Source: Forficula auricularia (lineage: Eukaryota > Arthropoda > Insecta > Dermaptera > Forficulidae). Taken from it: a DNA stretch of 64,000 nucleotides. Positions within the stretch are counted from its first letter, which is position 1. The number at the start of each line of letters is the position of its first letter. This document shows, in pieces, positions 11,674-23,019 of the stretch. The position numbers were made by a program, and so were the translations under genes. The notes beneath the pieces are model-generated. The model saw only the letters and a program-made list of their open reading frames with translations. It ran no database searches and was not told where the DNA came from. The stretch spans positions 6,237,425 to 6,301,424 of the forward strand of contig JALMQS010000225.1 in NCBI GenBank assembly GCA_024734495.1, written 5' to 3'.

Positions 11674-11824
11674 CTTTAGCTAAATGAGAAACTGATCCCG
11701 CAACCACTAATCTTAATGTACATAAGATGGTATTTCATTTCATTTTTATTTTTCATTTACTTTATTCTAGTAACTCTATATTAGTGACCCGCATATTAAA
11801 CTATATAAGTATATAACTCTCAAC

Positions 11825-12130
11825 TCATCATCCTAAGACTGGTTTGACGCAACCATCCGTGTCCACCCGGCTGTTTGACCTCTCTAAATGTCTCGCATCC
11901 CATATCCCTAATTATTTGGTTGAAATATTCTAATCTGGGCCTTCCCCTTCCCTTTTTCTTTCCCACCTCCCCTCCAAGATATCCCTAAGCAGTCCCTCAT
12001 GTCTCAGTGTGTGTCCCATCATCTGACCTATTCTTTTCCTCAGACTCTTCCACAAAATTCTTCTTTCTCCGATTCTTTCAAGAACTTCTTCATTTTGTAA
12101 TTCTATCCATCCATTTGATATTCATACACT
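11825..12130 (-). pseudogene. Non-LTR retrotransposon ORF2 C-terminal fragment
   Basis: Minus-strand translation gives WMDRIQNEEVLERIGERRIL, then a GQMMGHTLRHEGLLRDILEGR-type stretch, and after a frameshift RLEYFNQIIRDMGCETFREV. These blocks are the conserved region after the reverse transcriptase in arthropod RTE/endonuclease-RT type LINEs. Frameshifts and no upstream RT blocks show it is a dead 3' fragment. Confidence 0.7.
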
Positions 12131-12630
12131 CATCGATATAAATATAACATTTTTATTTTTTTATTATTATTAGCAGATAACAATTCACCTGAAGAAAAAT
12201 TGCACCAGAGGCGTCGCTTGGTTCGCCTGTAGCTTAGGCCCCTGCGTGTTTCGAAATGCTTAAAGTAAAGACATCACAAAACATATTTGTTTCTTATTTT
12301 TAATTAATTTTATTGATTAATTTTTACTTGTTAGAACAACCTTATAAGTATGTTTTCTGTTCAATTAATGTTCGATCTATTTAGGATCAAACACGTTTCT
12401 GAAAAGGGGATTAAAATAAAGAAAAAGTTTAACTAAAGATTAAATAATCCTACAAAAATATCTCGCCATTATTAAATGATTATTAAATAATTTGATAGAA
12501 TGGAAAGACGCTTTTACACACACAGGGACTAAAGCATTGCCGATGACAGCACAGGATCTTATTGGCTTTTCACAACCAACGATAAAACCGGAGACGGTGC
12601 TGCTCTAAATATTACCGACATTGACTATGC
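12131..12630. other. AT-rich intergenic DNA
   Basis: No gene or clear repeat is recognised; a short GC-rich word group near 12207-12245 (GGCGTCGCTTGGTTCGCC, GGCCCCTGCG) may be an eroded transposon end. Confidence 0.45.
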
Positions 12631-12637
12631 TCCTTAG

Positions 12638-12780
12638 GGGCGGTTGTATGTCGCAAACTGGGATGGCCAATCAGCAGACAGGCACTTTACACTTTTCAGT
12701 GCCTGTCATCTGAATGCCCATTTACCATCTACCGTTTGTTAGTGGTAAAAAGCATTTACTTTGCGACATACAACCGGCCC
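12638..12780. mobile_element. Short MITE with TTAG flanks
   Basis: The ends GGGCGGTTGTATGTCGCAAA and TTTGCGACATACAACCGGCC are reverse complements with one extra base. The element is 143 bp. TTAG lies on both sides (12634-12637 and 12781-12784), although the palindromic CTTAG context leaves a 2-bp TA duplication possible. An internal pair GACAGGCACT/AGTGCCTGTC forms a second hairpin. Family not assigned. Confidence 0.7.
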
Positions 12781-12784
12781 TTAG

Positions 12785-14220
12785 TAAGTTTTGGGCCGTG
12801 ATAAAAATAAAGTGTGCTGCTGTGATCATTCCTTGAGCTATTGTACCTTAGGAGTAAGTATTGCAGAGCAACAAAAGAAAAGATAAGACCTAGTTTCATC
12901 CCTTGTTGAATTTAAGATACATGGAACTTCAGATCTTCAGATCTTCAGATGAAAAATGGTGAAGATTATAAAAAAGTAAAGTGTTATATGGTAGCTTTTG
13001 AACTCTTGTGATAACTGTCCGTTTGTGCCAAATTTCAGCATTCAAGATAAAAATCTGATTACGAAATCTCCATACGAGATTTTACTCTAAACTAGAGGCT
13101 CAATTTCTGAACTACATATATGGCGAATACTTCTTGCTTAATCATTTTTTTTCGATTCCCACCTTTAGGACATAAGCTACTATGTTTTAATTATTATAAA
13201 TAACTATTTAGTTTAGCAAGAGAAAAAAAAAATAATATAAAAATACGGGCCAACTTAAACTTCCTACGTTAATGAAAATGTTAAAAATTGCACACATACC
13301 TCAAAGAGTGTATCAAGTCTTAAAAAAGATTGCTTTTTCTTTCAATTTAATCCTTGAATTTTGTTAAACTCTCTCTTAAAAATAAAGTTTAACTTTTTAG
13401 ATCTTATATGCCTATAAAAAATAAAATAAATAAGATACAGCAACTTAATGTGAAAGTTTTAAAGATCTAAATCACACCAACCAATGTCATCAAAAGTTTC
13501 CTTTCTCTATTGCAATTTAATCATGAATATTTATTCAATTATTTATATTAAAAAAAGAGATAAATTAATATAACTAATTATTTATCCTAGACTATTCAGA
13601 AATGAACAAACGCCAATGGAATTAAATTAAAAACATTTAGTGAGGGAGAGGTTCCATTGTTTTGCTTTCATTATGGAATTTTCATGCATGGATACACAAT
13701 TGGATTTCACATTGTTCGTGTAAATATGTATTTTCTGATTTTTTAGTGTCATTCAGACAACGAAGATAAAAACATTAATTAGATTTTAACAAATTCCCTT
13801 CGCTACAGAATTGGAATTTGTTAAGCATTGTATGAGTATTATAAAAATCATGCATTTTTTCATTATGGTACCAACACTGGCACGAAAGTTTCTAAAAAAT
13901 TCAATTCAATTAAATTTACTAATTTTTCTACCCCCAATTAATGCGGATTGAAATTGAAAAAAACAAACATTTTTACTATCATTTAAAAAAATACAACTGC
14001 AATATAAGTGGTTGAACTTCAATGACCCTTTGATTTTTTTCTAGAGAAAAATATAGGGGATGAAGTTTAGAAAGCCAATAAATTAAGAATCCATCTTGAA
14101 TAGAACTCTCGATCTTTTGGTCCATCTTAATATTATGTTAAAGACAAAATCAAATTAATTCGTTTATCGCTATGACTTTTAGAGACTGAAAGATTTTAAT
14201 TTGCCGATGGTAATAGAGAT
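12785..14220. other. AT-rich intergenic DNA
   Basis: Nothing recognisable beyond a triple CTTCAGAT run near 12930. No gene is supported. Confidence 0.5.
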
Positions 14221-14227
14221 TCAAATT

Positions 14228-14400
14228 AACAAGAAATCATAAGTTGGTGTCATCTATTAAATTCGATGGAATGGAATATTTTTAATTATATGTCAAAGGG
14301 GTTGTTTTTCACACCCTCGGGAATCGAACCTTAGTGCCAGTAACAGCAATCCAGGCCACCTGGCTCACCTGCAGGATGCGAACCTCTCTGACATATCTAC
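14228..14400 (-). repeat. tRNA-derived SINE with family-specific tail
   Basis: On the minus strand, GAGCCAGGTGGCCTGG (A-box-like) and GGTTCGATTCCC (B box) are followed by a GTGTGAAAAACAACC stretch and then a tail with AATATTCCATTCCATCG and GATGACACCAACTTATG. The same tail occurs at 50027-50085 and, inverted, at 50836-50892. No coding capacity; transcription would be by RNA polymerase III if alive. Confidence 0.7.
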
Positions 14401-14589
14401 ACGCGTAAAATATTTTACTCAAAGATTGTTATCTTAATTTGTAAAATTTCGCGATATAGTGATTCTAAATTTAAACATATAGCCATGCCATATAATTTAA
14501 ATAAAAGTCGTTGAGTGTTTCGAATTTTGAAGAGATTCAAAATTCGAAGGGCAATGGAATCTTTCATATTAAATTAGGAAAAGCTAGAC

Positions 14590-15140
14590 AAAAAAGTCGT
14601 TACTGCATCGGATTGTGACTGGGGATCAAAAGTGGATATATTTTGAGAATCCTAAACGCAAGAAATCGTGCGTTGATCCCGCCCAACCATCAACATTTCC
14701 CCCAAGACCAAATCGCTTAAGACAGAAGACGATGCTGTGCGTTTTGTGGGATCAGCAGGGTATCGTCTACTATGAGTAGCTAAAATCTGGTGAAACTGTC
14801 AATGCCACCAACAACTGATCAAATTGCATCGGTGCTCTGCGTGAAAAAAGACCAGATTATCAGCAAAGACATGACAAGCATGATTTTCCTCCACGACAAC
14901 GTGCCATCGCACACGTCAACAATAATCCGAAACTACTTGGAGAGACTCAACTGGGAGGTGTTACCCCATGCCGCTTATTCACCAGACCTGGCCCCTTCTG
15001 ACTACCATCTTTTTTCGTCGATGGGCCACGCGCTCGCTGAGCAGCACTTCGATTCTTAAGAAGACGTCAAAAAATGGCTTGATGAGTGGTTTGCATCAAA
15101 CAGCAGGAATTGCCCGAGAGATGGCAAAAATGTTTAGCTA
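14590..15140 (+). pseudogene. mariner transposase remnant (D34D)
   Basis: Translated blocks match a mariner transposase. The first block has HRIVTGDQKWIYFENPKRKK (first catalytic Asp in TGD). After frame changes, FLHDNVPSH carries the second Asp and SPDLAPSDYHLF the third. There are exactly 34 residues between the second and third Asp. A stop precedes EDVKKWLDEWF at about 15059. Several stops and frameshifts make it inactive. The N-terminal DNA-binding part and clear terminal repeats were not found. Confidence 0.85.
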
Positions 15141-16450
15141 GTGAGGGCCAATATTTTGAATAAATTTATTTTTGTTTTCTGTGAAAAAAACATGTGTTTT
15201 CTTTACTAAAAAAAGCACCGTTTTAAACTTATACACCTATACCACCTATACACCATCAATTGAAGAAAGATGTACATTCCTATAGCAATGATTTAAGCAA
15301 CTGCTATGGAACTTGGTAGCCGTATAGATCTCAACTCTTTTGTCGGCGAAGCCATTTGTACCGAATTAGGCCTCTTTTTTACATTTGTGTTTTTGATCAG
15401 ATCCAAATTACAAATTTTATATCTCAAAAACGGTAGATTCAATCTTGCAAAATTTAAATACACATTTTTTTATTTTTCATTGACCAGATGGCCAAGTTGC
15501 GACTGAGACGCTCAATAAAGACAGCACGTTACAGATCTTAAGTATTTAATCCAAAGACGATGTCAGTCAAAGCAACAATGAGAGGATTTTTGTAAATTGA
15601 AAATAAAAATGTTAATATTGCATTAGTAGGATATGCATTAAGCCAGTCACAAATACGATACTATGCTTTTTGTTGAGTCTATTAACTAAATACAAAGAGC
15701 TTTAAACGAAATAAGCGCATTATATCGAAATTTAGATTAACTAAACAGACGACGCCGAAGGCAAATTACTTATATATAAGAAAATAAGTGAGTAGTTAAA
15801 ATAACAACCAAACTTTATATAGAAATTATAAATCATATTAAGTAATATGATAAACACGTGAGAAGATTGTTTGGCAAATTTGTTTTGTATACGTTTTATG
15901 CGTAGGCCTGAGATAAATGGGCCTATTTCTTTCGTATAATAGCTAATAAGCTTAGGTCCTCTTTGCAAAGATAAGTTTAATGATACAATAATATATAACA
16001 TTATTACAATATGCCTGACAAGTGCTGACGGACGATGTAGGAAATTTTGAAATAAAAATAAATATAGAGGCATTATCATGAGTTAATGTTATAATAAGGT
16101 ATGATACTCGTATGTTAGTTGAATAATGAATAGATAAGGCAGTAACTATTAAACCTTTGAATTACGTTAGCTCATTTCCGAGGGCGCCGTCCTCATTCTA
16201 CCACGACCGACGACGTGTGCTTGTCATTTTCACTTGTGTTAGTAAGAGATCATATTGTACTCAACATCTAGATTTCTCAAAAAATTCAAGTTTTGAGGTG
16301 TTCTGAAATCAAAATTTTCGAATAATGGTCTATCTGTGTGTGAGTGTATGTGATATCCCAAAAGCAATTATATCCCAAAGGAATATATGTAAATGAGATC
16401 TTAAACTGAATATCGGATAGAATAGATTAATTTAAAGGGAGTAGCTCTCT
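15141..16450. other. AT-rich intergenic DNA
   Basis: No gene is supported. The frames at 15306-15506 (plus) and 15741-16079 (minus) have no recognisable domain and no splice-like borders. Confidence 0.45.
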
Positions 16451-16454
16451 GAAA

Positions 16455-16650
16455 AGATTTGGTGTGTTGTTGATTCATAAAGAGAAATCAATGAGGTTGT
16501 ATGTACTCTGCTTGATGAAACAAAAATAGACGTATATTTATTAAATACATATACCAAATATAAATATATAGTATAGGTATATTTAGGTAATTTATTTATT
16601 TGAGACTATAGTTTCGAAAGTTTGACCTTCATCACCTGTCTTTTTAATTA
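16455..16650. repeat. Degenerate hammerhead-element copy
   Basis: TTGTTGATTCATAAAGAG and CTCTGCTTGATG words match the 7280-7448 family. At 16592-16645 the minus strand has GGTGATGA, a weak AGGTC...CTTTC hairpin, GAAAC, TATA, GTC: the family hammerhead motif with a changed first core base (G for C) and an eroded stem II. Confidence 0.5.
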
Positions 16651-16684
16651 GAAATATTTTATCTGTTATATCTGTTGGGATCAA

Positions 16685-17000
16685 TTAACCGATAGGACAT
16701 AGAAAATCCGTTTTATTGGCATAGCAAGCAAACCACATAAACGATTTCGTTAGGCAGTTCCAGTCCCTTGAAGTCATGTGAATAAAAGTATTAGAGAATG
16801 AGGAGATTCGGTACTTCCCTAATTTAATCGCGAAGGGACGAGGGGAATCACAAATCAAGTGTGCAAAGCAGGCCTTGGGGGAAATTATTGATTTTAATTC
16901 ATCGAGGCACATGCCGTGAAAGTATCTATAAAAAAAAGGAAACCGTGGAAACGCTTCTTTGATTGGACATGGAGGACGAAGGGTCGAAGGCGTCTATTAG
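16685..17000 (-). pseudogene. CR1/Jockey-type LINE ORF2 C-terminal fragment
   Basis: Minus-strand blocks read FYRYFHGMCLDELKSIISPK (across a frameshift), FAIKLGKYRISSFSNTFI and MTSRDWNCL. They correspond to the conserved C-terminal region found also at 43908-44245 and 45945-46190. It is frameshifted and truncated. Confidence 0.65.
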
Positions 17001-17640
17001 CTCTTTAGTCTGATAGGTGGTTTCTGAATTGCATGCAAAAAGGAATATTTGGAGGCCTCTTCCCTTAAGTTTGGGTGTAAAAAATGGCGTGGTCCTGAAA
17101 AACAAGTCAAGTTTTCACTATGTAGATTTCTTCATTTTGATCATTCTAAGAGAACTCAGGTACAACATGGCAGAATATCACAGGATGTTTAATCTGAAGA
17201 GAATGTCTCGAAAATTGTTATTCTCGCACCAAGATTTTAAAAACTCATTGAGTCTTTGTTGTATCAAAGCTAGCCAAATTTTGAAAACCCTATTTATTTA
17301 AAAAGTTTCGGTCAAAATTGATTGAAGGAGCAACAGTGTTGCAGTTATTCGTACTTATACCTTTATGTCTATAAATTTTAAATCGAAATGTTATATGAAG
17401 AATTTTTGAACGAATATAGATAATGAGCTGAAATTTGACTCATAAATTCATATGCTGTACTTTTAGATTCAAGTTTTAACTTTCTAATTCAAATTGTTCA
17501 CTGACAAAAACAATTTTCGAATTCGCGTAGGTATCTAGTCTTAAGGACATTTTCACTTTTTCCTCTAATTTATTATAAAAAAATGTATGATTTCACATTT
17601 GAAAAGTTAATCTATCATTCATAAAATTAATATAATAATA
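17001..17640. other. AT-rich intergenic DNA
   Basis: A 94-residue plus frame (17017-17301) is present but shows no domain or motif; treated as chance. Confidence 0.4.
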
Positions 17641-17644
17641 TGAC

Positions 17645-18480
17645 CAGGTTAACTTGTTTAAAAACTTAAGCAGTCTTATTCTTAATAAAACCATGAGAAT
17701 TATATTAAAGTGCAATAGGTACACCAGGATAAAAGAAATGCTTGACACATTGGAATGGCTTAATATAAATAATAATAATAATAATAATAAGCCTTTTATT
17801 ATCATAAATATATACAAAATTTTAAAAGAAATGTATAAATAATGGTATACAAATGCAAGTTTTGATATTTGTTTACAAAATCATAAACCAACTTGCACCT
17901 CAATATCTAATAGATAAATTAAATGAAATGAAACCAATACATTCCCATGGAACAAGACAACAGGGAGACTTCTACTTGAGTACAGTAAACAAGGCAAGCA
18001 CGATGAACAGCGTATTCTATAAGGGGTTAAGATTATATAATAACTTACCCGAATACATCAAAAAATGTAAAACTTTATCGGCATTTAAAAGAGAAGTGAG
18101 GCTATTGCTAATATCAGAGCAATAATTACTTGTGATATGTTTTATATATATGTTGTTACTGTTATTATTATTTTTGTTATATTCCTTTTCCCATAATATC
18201 AAGATTGTGATTTTTGTTTTTTATGTAGGATTAATTTGTACTCTTGTTATTATTATTATTATTGTTTATATGTACAAGTGTTCATTTGTTTATTGTCATG
18301 TATGGTGTGTGATACATTTATATATTTATTATAAATTGTTATATTTTAGAATGTATTGATTATCTTTATCTTTTTGTATCTCATGAATTGAATGTATTAT
18401 TTAAAAACAAATTACATATATTTGTTTAATTGTATGATGTATAGCTAAAATAGCTAATAAAGAAATATTATTATTATCTA
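17645..18480 (+). pseudogene. Non-LTR retrotransposon ORF2 3' end
   Basis: The blocks NKTMRIILKCNRYTRIKEML and MLDTLEWLN, then after an (AAT)n expansion at 17767-17790, VLIFVYKIINQLAPQYL and, in 17853-18125, HSHGTRQQGDF, FYKGLRLYNNLPEYIKKCK, FKREVRLLL are the canonical post-RT C-terminal segment of Jockey/CR1-like LINEs. The microsatellite breaks the frame. The copy ends near 18480 in a short ATT-repeat tail after GCTAATAAAGAAAT, typical of a LINE 3' end. Confidence 0.75.
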
Positions 18481-19370
18481 TAAAATTACAATTTTCAATT
18501 AAACATTCTCTAATATAAATATATTAAACTTAATTCATTGCATACTTTTTGGATGAAGCCTAGTAAATTAGAGCATGGCTGTATGTTTCTCTATTAATTA
18601 GAAATATAGTAGCAGAGAATGGCAATCTAATAAATTAACTTGTAGTCTGTATATTTTGGGGCTGACGAACTGGCAACCTGCAACTGACAAACAGAACTTG
18701 AACCAGGAAGCAGGAAAAGGGAATTGAGGGCGTGTAGGGAATAAATGATTCACTGGACTCTAATTACAAATTCATTCAAACCCATAACATCAATTGAACA
18801 GCGAGGAAGGAAGATGTTCCAATAAAAAGAATTATTGAGTGAAAGCCCTATTTATCAAATATATCGATATTATGATTACGATAGAGAGGCTTATGGAAGC
18901 CTTCAATGTTTATTCACAAAAGTACCTATAGAAAAATGAAATTATTGGTTCTAACTGATTCATTTAAATAACGCGGTTCTGACTCATTTAAATAATACAT
19001 AAGAAAAAATTATCGATATTGTCCTCTAATTAATTGATCTAAGATGTTATAAGTTTTTCTACAGATTGTTGACTCGATACCCAAATTGTAATAATAAATA
19101 TGTAGTTTCAACTTTAGTGAATAAACGAATTGTAAAAAAAGGGGCGAGGGAGATTTCCATGTCAATAGGGCTGTCGTTCTCTCGACAATCGAACTCAAGG
19201 GCCAAAAAAGTTGAGCCCACCATTGGCAATTCTCTAAGAACTAAATTTTCGTCAAACATCTTCATTGTGAAATTCCGCTAATGAATTATTAAATATTTAA
19301 ACATATTATAGATATACCATATATATATAATATATTGATGGCCTAGAATGAAAACCTCGTATATCAAAAA
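18481..19370. other. Intergenic DNA with a possible SINE relic
   Basis: On the minus strand at about 19230-19140, GAGTTCGATTGTCGAGAG followed by TTGACATGGAAATC resembles a degenerate B box and the SINE core at 14228. Nothing else is recognised. Confidence 0.35.
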
Positions 19371-19538
19371 AAACTTAATCAGTAGAGATTGTGGTGTTGG
19401 TGCAAGGTGAAACATCTTTAATAAAGATAAGAGTAAATAGATATTTTATTTAATATGGATTTACTATGAGTTAAGTGATACTGGGTCACTTATTTCACAT
19501 TAAAATTAAAAATTAAAAGATATAAAATTTTTTTTCTT

Positions 19539-19581
19539 TTTCAATATATATATTTCGGGCTATCAACCCATCTTCAGGAAA
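19539..19581 (-). ncRNA. Hammerhead-ribozyme-like motif, AT-rich stem III
   Basis: Mirror copy of the motif at 19614-19656, with the same core, stem II and stem I on the opposite strand. Confidence 0.55.
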
Positions 19582-19613
19582 TACAGAGAGTAACTGGTTA
19601 GTTACTCTCTGTA

Positions 19614-19656
19614 TTTCCTGAAGATGGGTTGATAGCCCGAAATATATATATTGAAA
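19614..19656 (+). ncRNA. Hammerhead-ribozyme-like motif, AT-rich stem III
   Basis: Stem I TTTC, core CTGAAGA, extra T, stem II GGGTT-GAT-AGCCC (one G-U), GAAA, stem III as the 10-nt palindrome ATATATATAT starting at the last core A, position 17 T, then GAAA pairing with TTTC. The longer AT stem III differs from the ACGT and ACTATAGT versions elsewhere. Confidence 0.55.
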
Positions 19657-19785
19657 AAGAAAAAAATTTTATATCTTTTAATTTTTTAATTTTAATGTGA
19701 AATAAGTGACCCAGTATCCTTAACTCATAGTAAATCCATATTAAATAAAATATCTATTTACTCTTATCTTTAAAAAAAAACTTAA

Positions 19786-20389
19786 ATAACTTTTATACGT
19801 TATTAGATGGATAAGCTCGTATCTCACAATACTTGACTGTCGAAGAAAAAAAATCCTCTAGATCAAGAGTTTTTGTTAGCCTAAGTTAGGGTAGTAAGGA
19901 AAACCACGTATATAAGTGGATAGTGGCCAAGCCCTAATGTGAAATACTTGTAAGTCAATGATACAAGGTTTTCACTTTAAAAGATCCATTTTCTAAGATA
20001 AACTTTGTGAACCAGCAGAACATTTATTCATTGTAATGTAATTACAATAGTTGTACCTTTACAAGACGTATGTTTTTTTTATTAAGAAAACCTCTTATCT
20101 CTAACAAGGTTATAAGTGATAAATACTCTCGTAACTAAAAATTAAGGTGGAATACCTCGCAACTGATTTTGGCTATAAGTTATATATCCTTCTAAGTCAT
20201 AATTAAAAAAGAAAATATAAACTTTTTAATATTTGATGGTATTATGCATACTTGTTATAAAAAATAAAAAATTTAGGTACTGACTTATGAGTAATTATCA
20301 TTGCTTTTAAATAACTGCAACATTTTTTGGTTCTTCTCTGTAAAGTTTGCATTTTTCGAGTAAAGTGGTTATCATTCTAGGCCATCGAT
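19786..20389. other. AT-rich intergenic DNA
   Basis: No gene or repeat is recognised. Confidence 0.5.
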
Positions 20390-20397
20390 ATGTATAG

Positions 20398-20611
20398 CAG
20401 TGGCATTCGGTCTATGGATGCGGCGCATCCCTAAAATTTCAAAACATTTAAGTAGAGTATTTTCATACGGTGTCATAAAAAAATCTAATATTAAATGTGA
20501 AAAATAACGAAAATAATGAAATAATGAAATTTTCAAAAAAAAAAATTTAAAAAAAATGAAGGTTACTTTTTTGGACAGCATCCCTGGTTAAAAATTCACA
20601 GCTCGCCACTG
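20398..20611. mobile_element. Short hAT MITE with exact 8-bp duplication
   Basis: A 214-bp element begins CAGTGGCATTCGGTC and ends AGCTCGCCACTG. ATGTATAG is duplicated exactly on both sides (20390-20397, 20612-20619) and matches nnnTAnnn. It is an internally deleted relative of the element at 2540-3370, sharing the GGACAGCATCCCTGG subterminal word. Confidence 0.9.
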
Positions 20612-20619
20612 ATGTATAG

Positions 20620-21080
20620 CTAATTTAAATGGAATAGATTTCTAAGATATTTGATTGAAATTTAGCTGGTTATATCTAGCGTCGGCGGACTAAAGTATAT
20701 AAGTCAAAAATATCAATTATAAACAAATAATTAAATTAATTGATATGTAAATTTAAGTGAAATAAGAATAATTTTATAAAAGAAATGATGAACACAAGGT
20801 TATTTTTAAACAGCCAATCAGTGAAGTGACCCTTTAGTTAATTAGTAAAAAAAGGGCTAATTAAAATTTAAAAAACGGCTTAGAGGTGCAAAAACTTTGG
20901 AGCTTGTTTAACTATGTTCCATCTATATTAATTAAAAAGACGATACACCCTAGACCAATGGTATTGTTTTGCTTAGCGTGCCAAATTCGGCAATCAGATG
21001 GGTCTGGTGGGTCTCGCAAAAATATTTTTTGTTTCACGCCTGCAACTGTAAAAGTTGTTATTGTAGGAGAATAATTAGGC
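20620..21080. other. AT-rich intergenic DNA
   Basis: No gene or repeat is recognised. Confidence 0.5.
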
Positions 21081-21190
21081 GAATATATTATATTAAATTG
21101 AAAGTTTTTGCCGAGAGTAGCAGAATTTTTATATATTGAAGGAGACAATAAAAGAGTGTGTCTTCTGCTGGAATTATAAATTTTATTTAT

Positions 21191-21244
21191 TTATAACGAG
21201 ACTATAGTTTCGAGGGCTTTGCCCTCTTCATCAGTCTATTACAA
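21191..21244 (-). ncRNA. Hammerhead-ribozyme-like motif, copy 1
   Basis: Identical in all core, stem I and stem II positions to 9838-9891 (CTGATGA, GAGGGC-AAA-GCCCTC, GAAACTATAGTC). Confidence 0.75.
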
Positions 21245-21283
21245 TGTATTCACAGGAATTAATTTATGAATTCATAAATTTAT

Positions 21284-21336
21284 TTATAACGAGACTATGG
21301 TTTCGAGGGCTTTGCCTCTTCATCAGTCTATTACAA
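21284..21336 (-). ncRNA. Hammerhead-ribozyme-like motif, copy 2 (mutated)
   Basis: Tandem copy in the same orientation. One G is missing from the stem II 5' strand (GAGGC against GCCCTC) and stem III reads ACCATAGT instead of the palindrome ACTATAGT, which would weaken dimer pairing. Confidence 0.65.
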
Positions 21337-21388
21337 TGTATTCACAGGAATTAATTTATGAATTCATAAATTAATTCCTGTGAATACA

Positions 21389-21442
21389 TTGTAATAGACT
21401 GATGAAGAGGGCAAAGCCCTCGAAACTATAGTCTCGTTATAA
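21389..21442 (+). ncRNA. Hammerhead-ribozyme-like motif, copy 3 (inverted)
   Basis: Complete copy on the plus strand: TTGTAA stem I strand at 21389-21394, CTGATGA at 21399-21405, TTATAA at 21437-21442. Confidence 0.75.
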
Positions 21443-21499
21443 ATAAATAAAATTTATAATTCCAGTAGAAGACACACTCTTTTATTGTCTCCTTCAATA

Positions 21500-22330
21500 A
21501 TATATTAAAAGACCTAAAAAAATGAATTTAACTTTGACCAAAGAAAAATAAACACTATGGGGTGCGATTTTTATTGCTTTGTTTCGCAATAAGTAATAAG
21601 ACCAGAAACAGAAAATTTATAATATAACATGGTCAAATTTAGGCTTTGTTGCTTGAGCTTTATATAAAATGAAAGCATTTTACATTCATTAACATTATAT
21701 CTTCAAGTAATTAATAAATAGTAAGTAAATAATATATTTGTTATTTATAATATAACATGCTCAAATTTTCTATTAAAGTTAGTTATTTTTTCTAGTTTAT
21801 TTATTAATTTACAAAGCCAACTCAGGCTGATAGCAAATGTTTGCTGGGCCTCTCGTTGAGTACTGCCCTAGAGCCTAGAACAGAGAGCCTCCAACAATTA
21901 TGGGAGGTTGATTTTTAGTTCTCTAGTTAGGGGGCTACAGAGTGTAAGTATATGAAATGTGGTTGAGTTTGGTCCAAAGGCCAAGAATTTTCATTGTTTG
22001 ACCTACCCTGATTTTATTCGAATTTTTTCATTAAAAGCGTTAGAGCTGTTTTTGAGAAATTTGGAAAATAAATAAATAAGGAGTTAAAAAAGTACTCTTC
22101 AAAAATTATTATGACTTCCAAAATACTTGAAATATAAAATTAGTTCTTATTTGAGGTTTAAAAGGAAAGAATGAAGTAATTTAAGAATTTTTTCAGAATT
22201 TTAATTTAAGCAGTAACTTGATTGTAATTGATCTGGTAGACAAATCATTTATAAATGACCAGTTTTAGGACACTCCCATATCGTCATTTTAATGAGAAAT
22301 TAAATTTAAAAAATTATCCTTGTTCTACTT
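21500..22330. other. Intergenic DNA
   Basis: Near 21960-22020 the words TGGTTGAGTTTGGTC, AGAATTTT and TTTGACC match the internal modules of the MITE at 60496-62955, so this is probably a relic of that family. No gene. Confidence 0.45.
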
Positions 22331-22334
22331 AATG

Positions 22335-22606
22335 AGATCTTTACAGGAATACTTCACACTCCATGGTACGAAAATATTTTTCATTTTTAGCCCCACAAAT
22401 AATTCGACATTTCCTAAAATATTGAATCAGTTAAAATTTCAATACGATTTTTGACTTGGGGAAATATGAATACAAATCAATTGTAAATTTGAAGTTTTTA
22501 TCTTATTTAGTTAACAAGCTACAATAATACTCTGGCAAGCGGACAAACAGATAGACATTATAGCGAAACAAATAGAGTCCCATTTTACTTTTAAACAGAA
22601 CCCTAA
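22335..22606 (-). repeat. Insect GGTTCCGT-type dispersed repeat, diverged
   Basis: On the minus strand, AGGGTTCTGTTTAAAAG, AAATGGGACTC and TGTCTATCTGTTTGTCC reproduce the order seen at 805 and 31917, with substitutions. Confidence 0.5.
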
Positions 22607-22673
22607 AAAGGTTGAAAACCGCTGGGTTCTATCATTAAATAAATTATTAAATAATAAAATATATAATATGTTA

Positions 22674-22900
22674 ACATTAGATGAACGCGAAAGTTAAAAC
22701 TTTAATCCGGTCACTGCCCTATTTTGGTGCAATTGGGATTAGAGTCGTTTTGATACTGAACCAAGAGATGAAAAAAGATAAGGACCCAGCTGGGTATGAT
22801 CCGACATCTTCTGCGTTAAGCCCGCAAATGGCTTTTCCATTTAAGCGATGGATAGGGCAGTGACCAGATAAAAGTTTTAACTTTCGCGTTCATCTAATGT
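22674..22900. mobile_element. PIF/Harbinger-like MITE
   Basis: A 227-bp element with inverted ends of about 50 bp (ACATTAGATGAACGCGAAAG on the left). TTA flanks both ends (22671-22673, 22901-22903), matching the 3-bp TWA duplications of PIF/Harbinger elements. The 60-residue frame inside runs across the inverted repeats and is not a gene. Confidence 0.75.
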
Positions 22901-23019
22901 TTACATATAAACATTCTAAATAAAATGTATTATTGAATATCTGAACAAAATTCATCTGTTTCGATTCCCCAAAAAATCAGACAGATGGGCATTGTAGTAA
23001 ATATATATATATGGTATAT

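Larger units (their letters stand above)
19379..19772. mobile_element. Near-perfect snapback element with paired hammerhead-like motifs
   Basis: Arms 19422-19595 and 19600-19772 are almost perfect reverse complements around a GGTT loop. AAAAAAAACTTAA flanks the element (19366-19378 and 19773-19785), a 13-bp direct duplication, though low-complexity. Its left unpaired end contains GGTGTTGGTGCAAGGTG. Each arm carries one hammerhead-like motif beside the centre, pointing in opposite directions. Confidence 0.75.
21093..21495. mobile_element. Hammerhead element with three motifs
   Basis: Same family as 9785-10218: one end AAAGTTTTTGCCGAGAGTAG, the other CTCCTTC. Inside are two tandem minus-strand hammerhead-like motifs about 93 bp apart and one inverted plus-strand motif, joined through ATTCACAGGAATTAATTT repeats and a central AATTC palindrome. 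Flanking AATATATTA words could be a duplication but are AT-rich and offset. Confidence 0.8.

Noticed and set aside
15741..16079. 112-residue minus frame rich in hydrophobic residues
   Set aside because: The AT-rich codon composition gives such frames by chance; no domain, signal or conserved block is visible.
9785..21495. CRISPR-like array or operon structure
   Set aside because: Repeats are inverted, differ in length and lie in eukaryotic mobile DNA; there is no regular spacer pattern.
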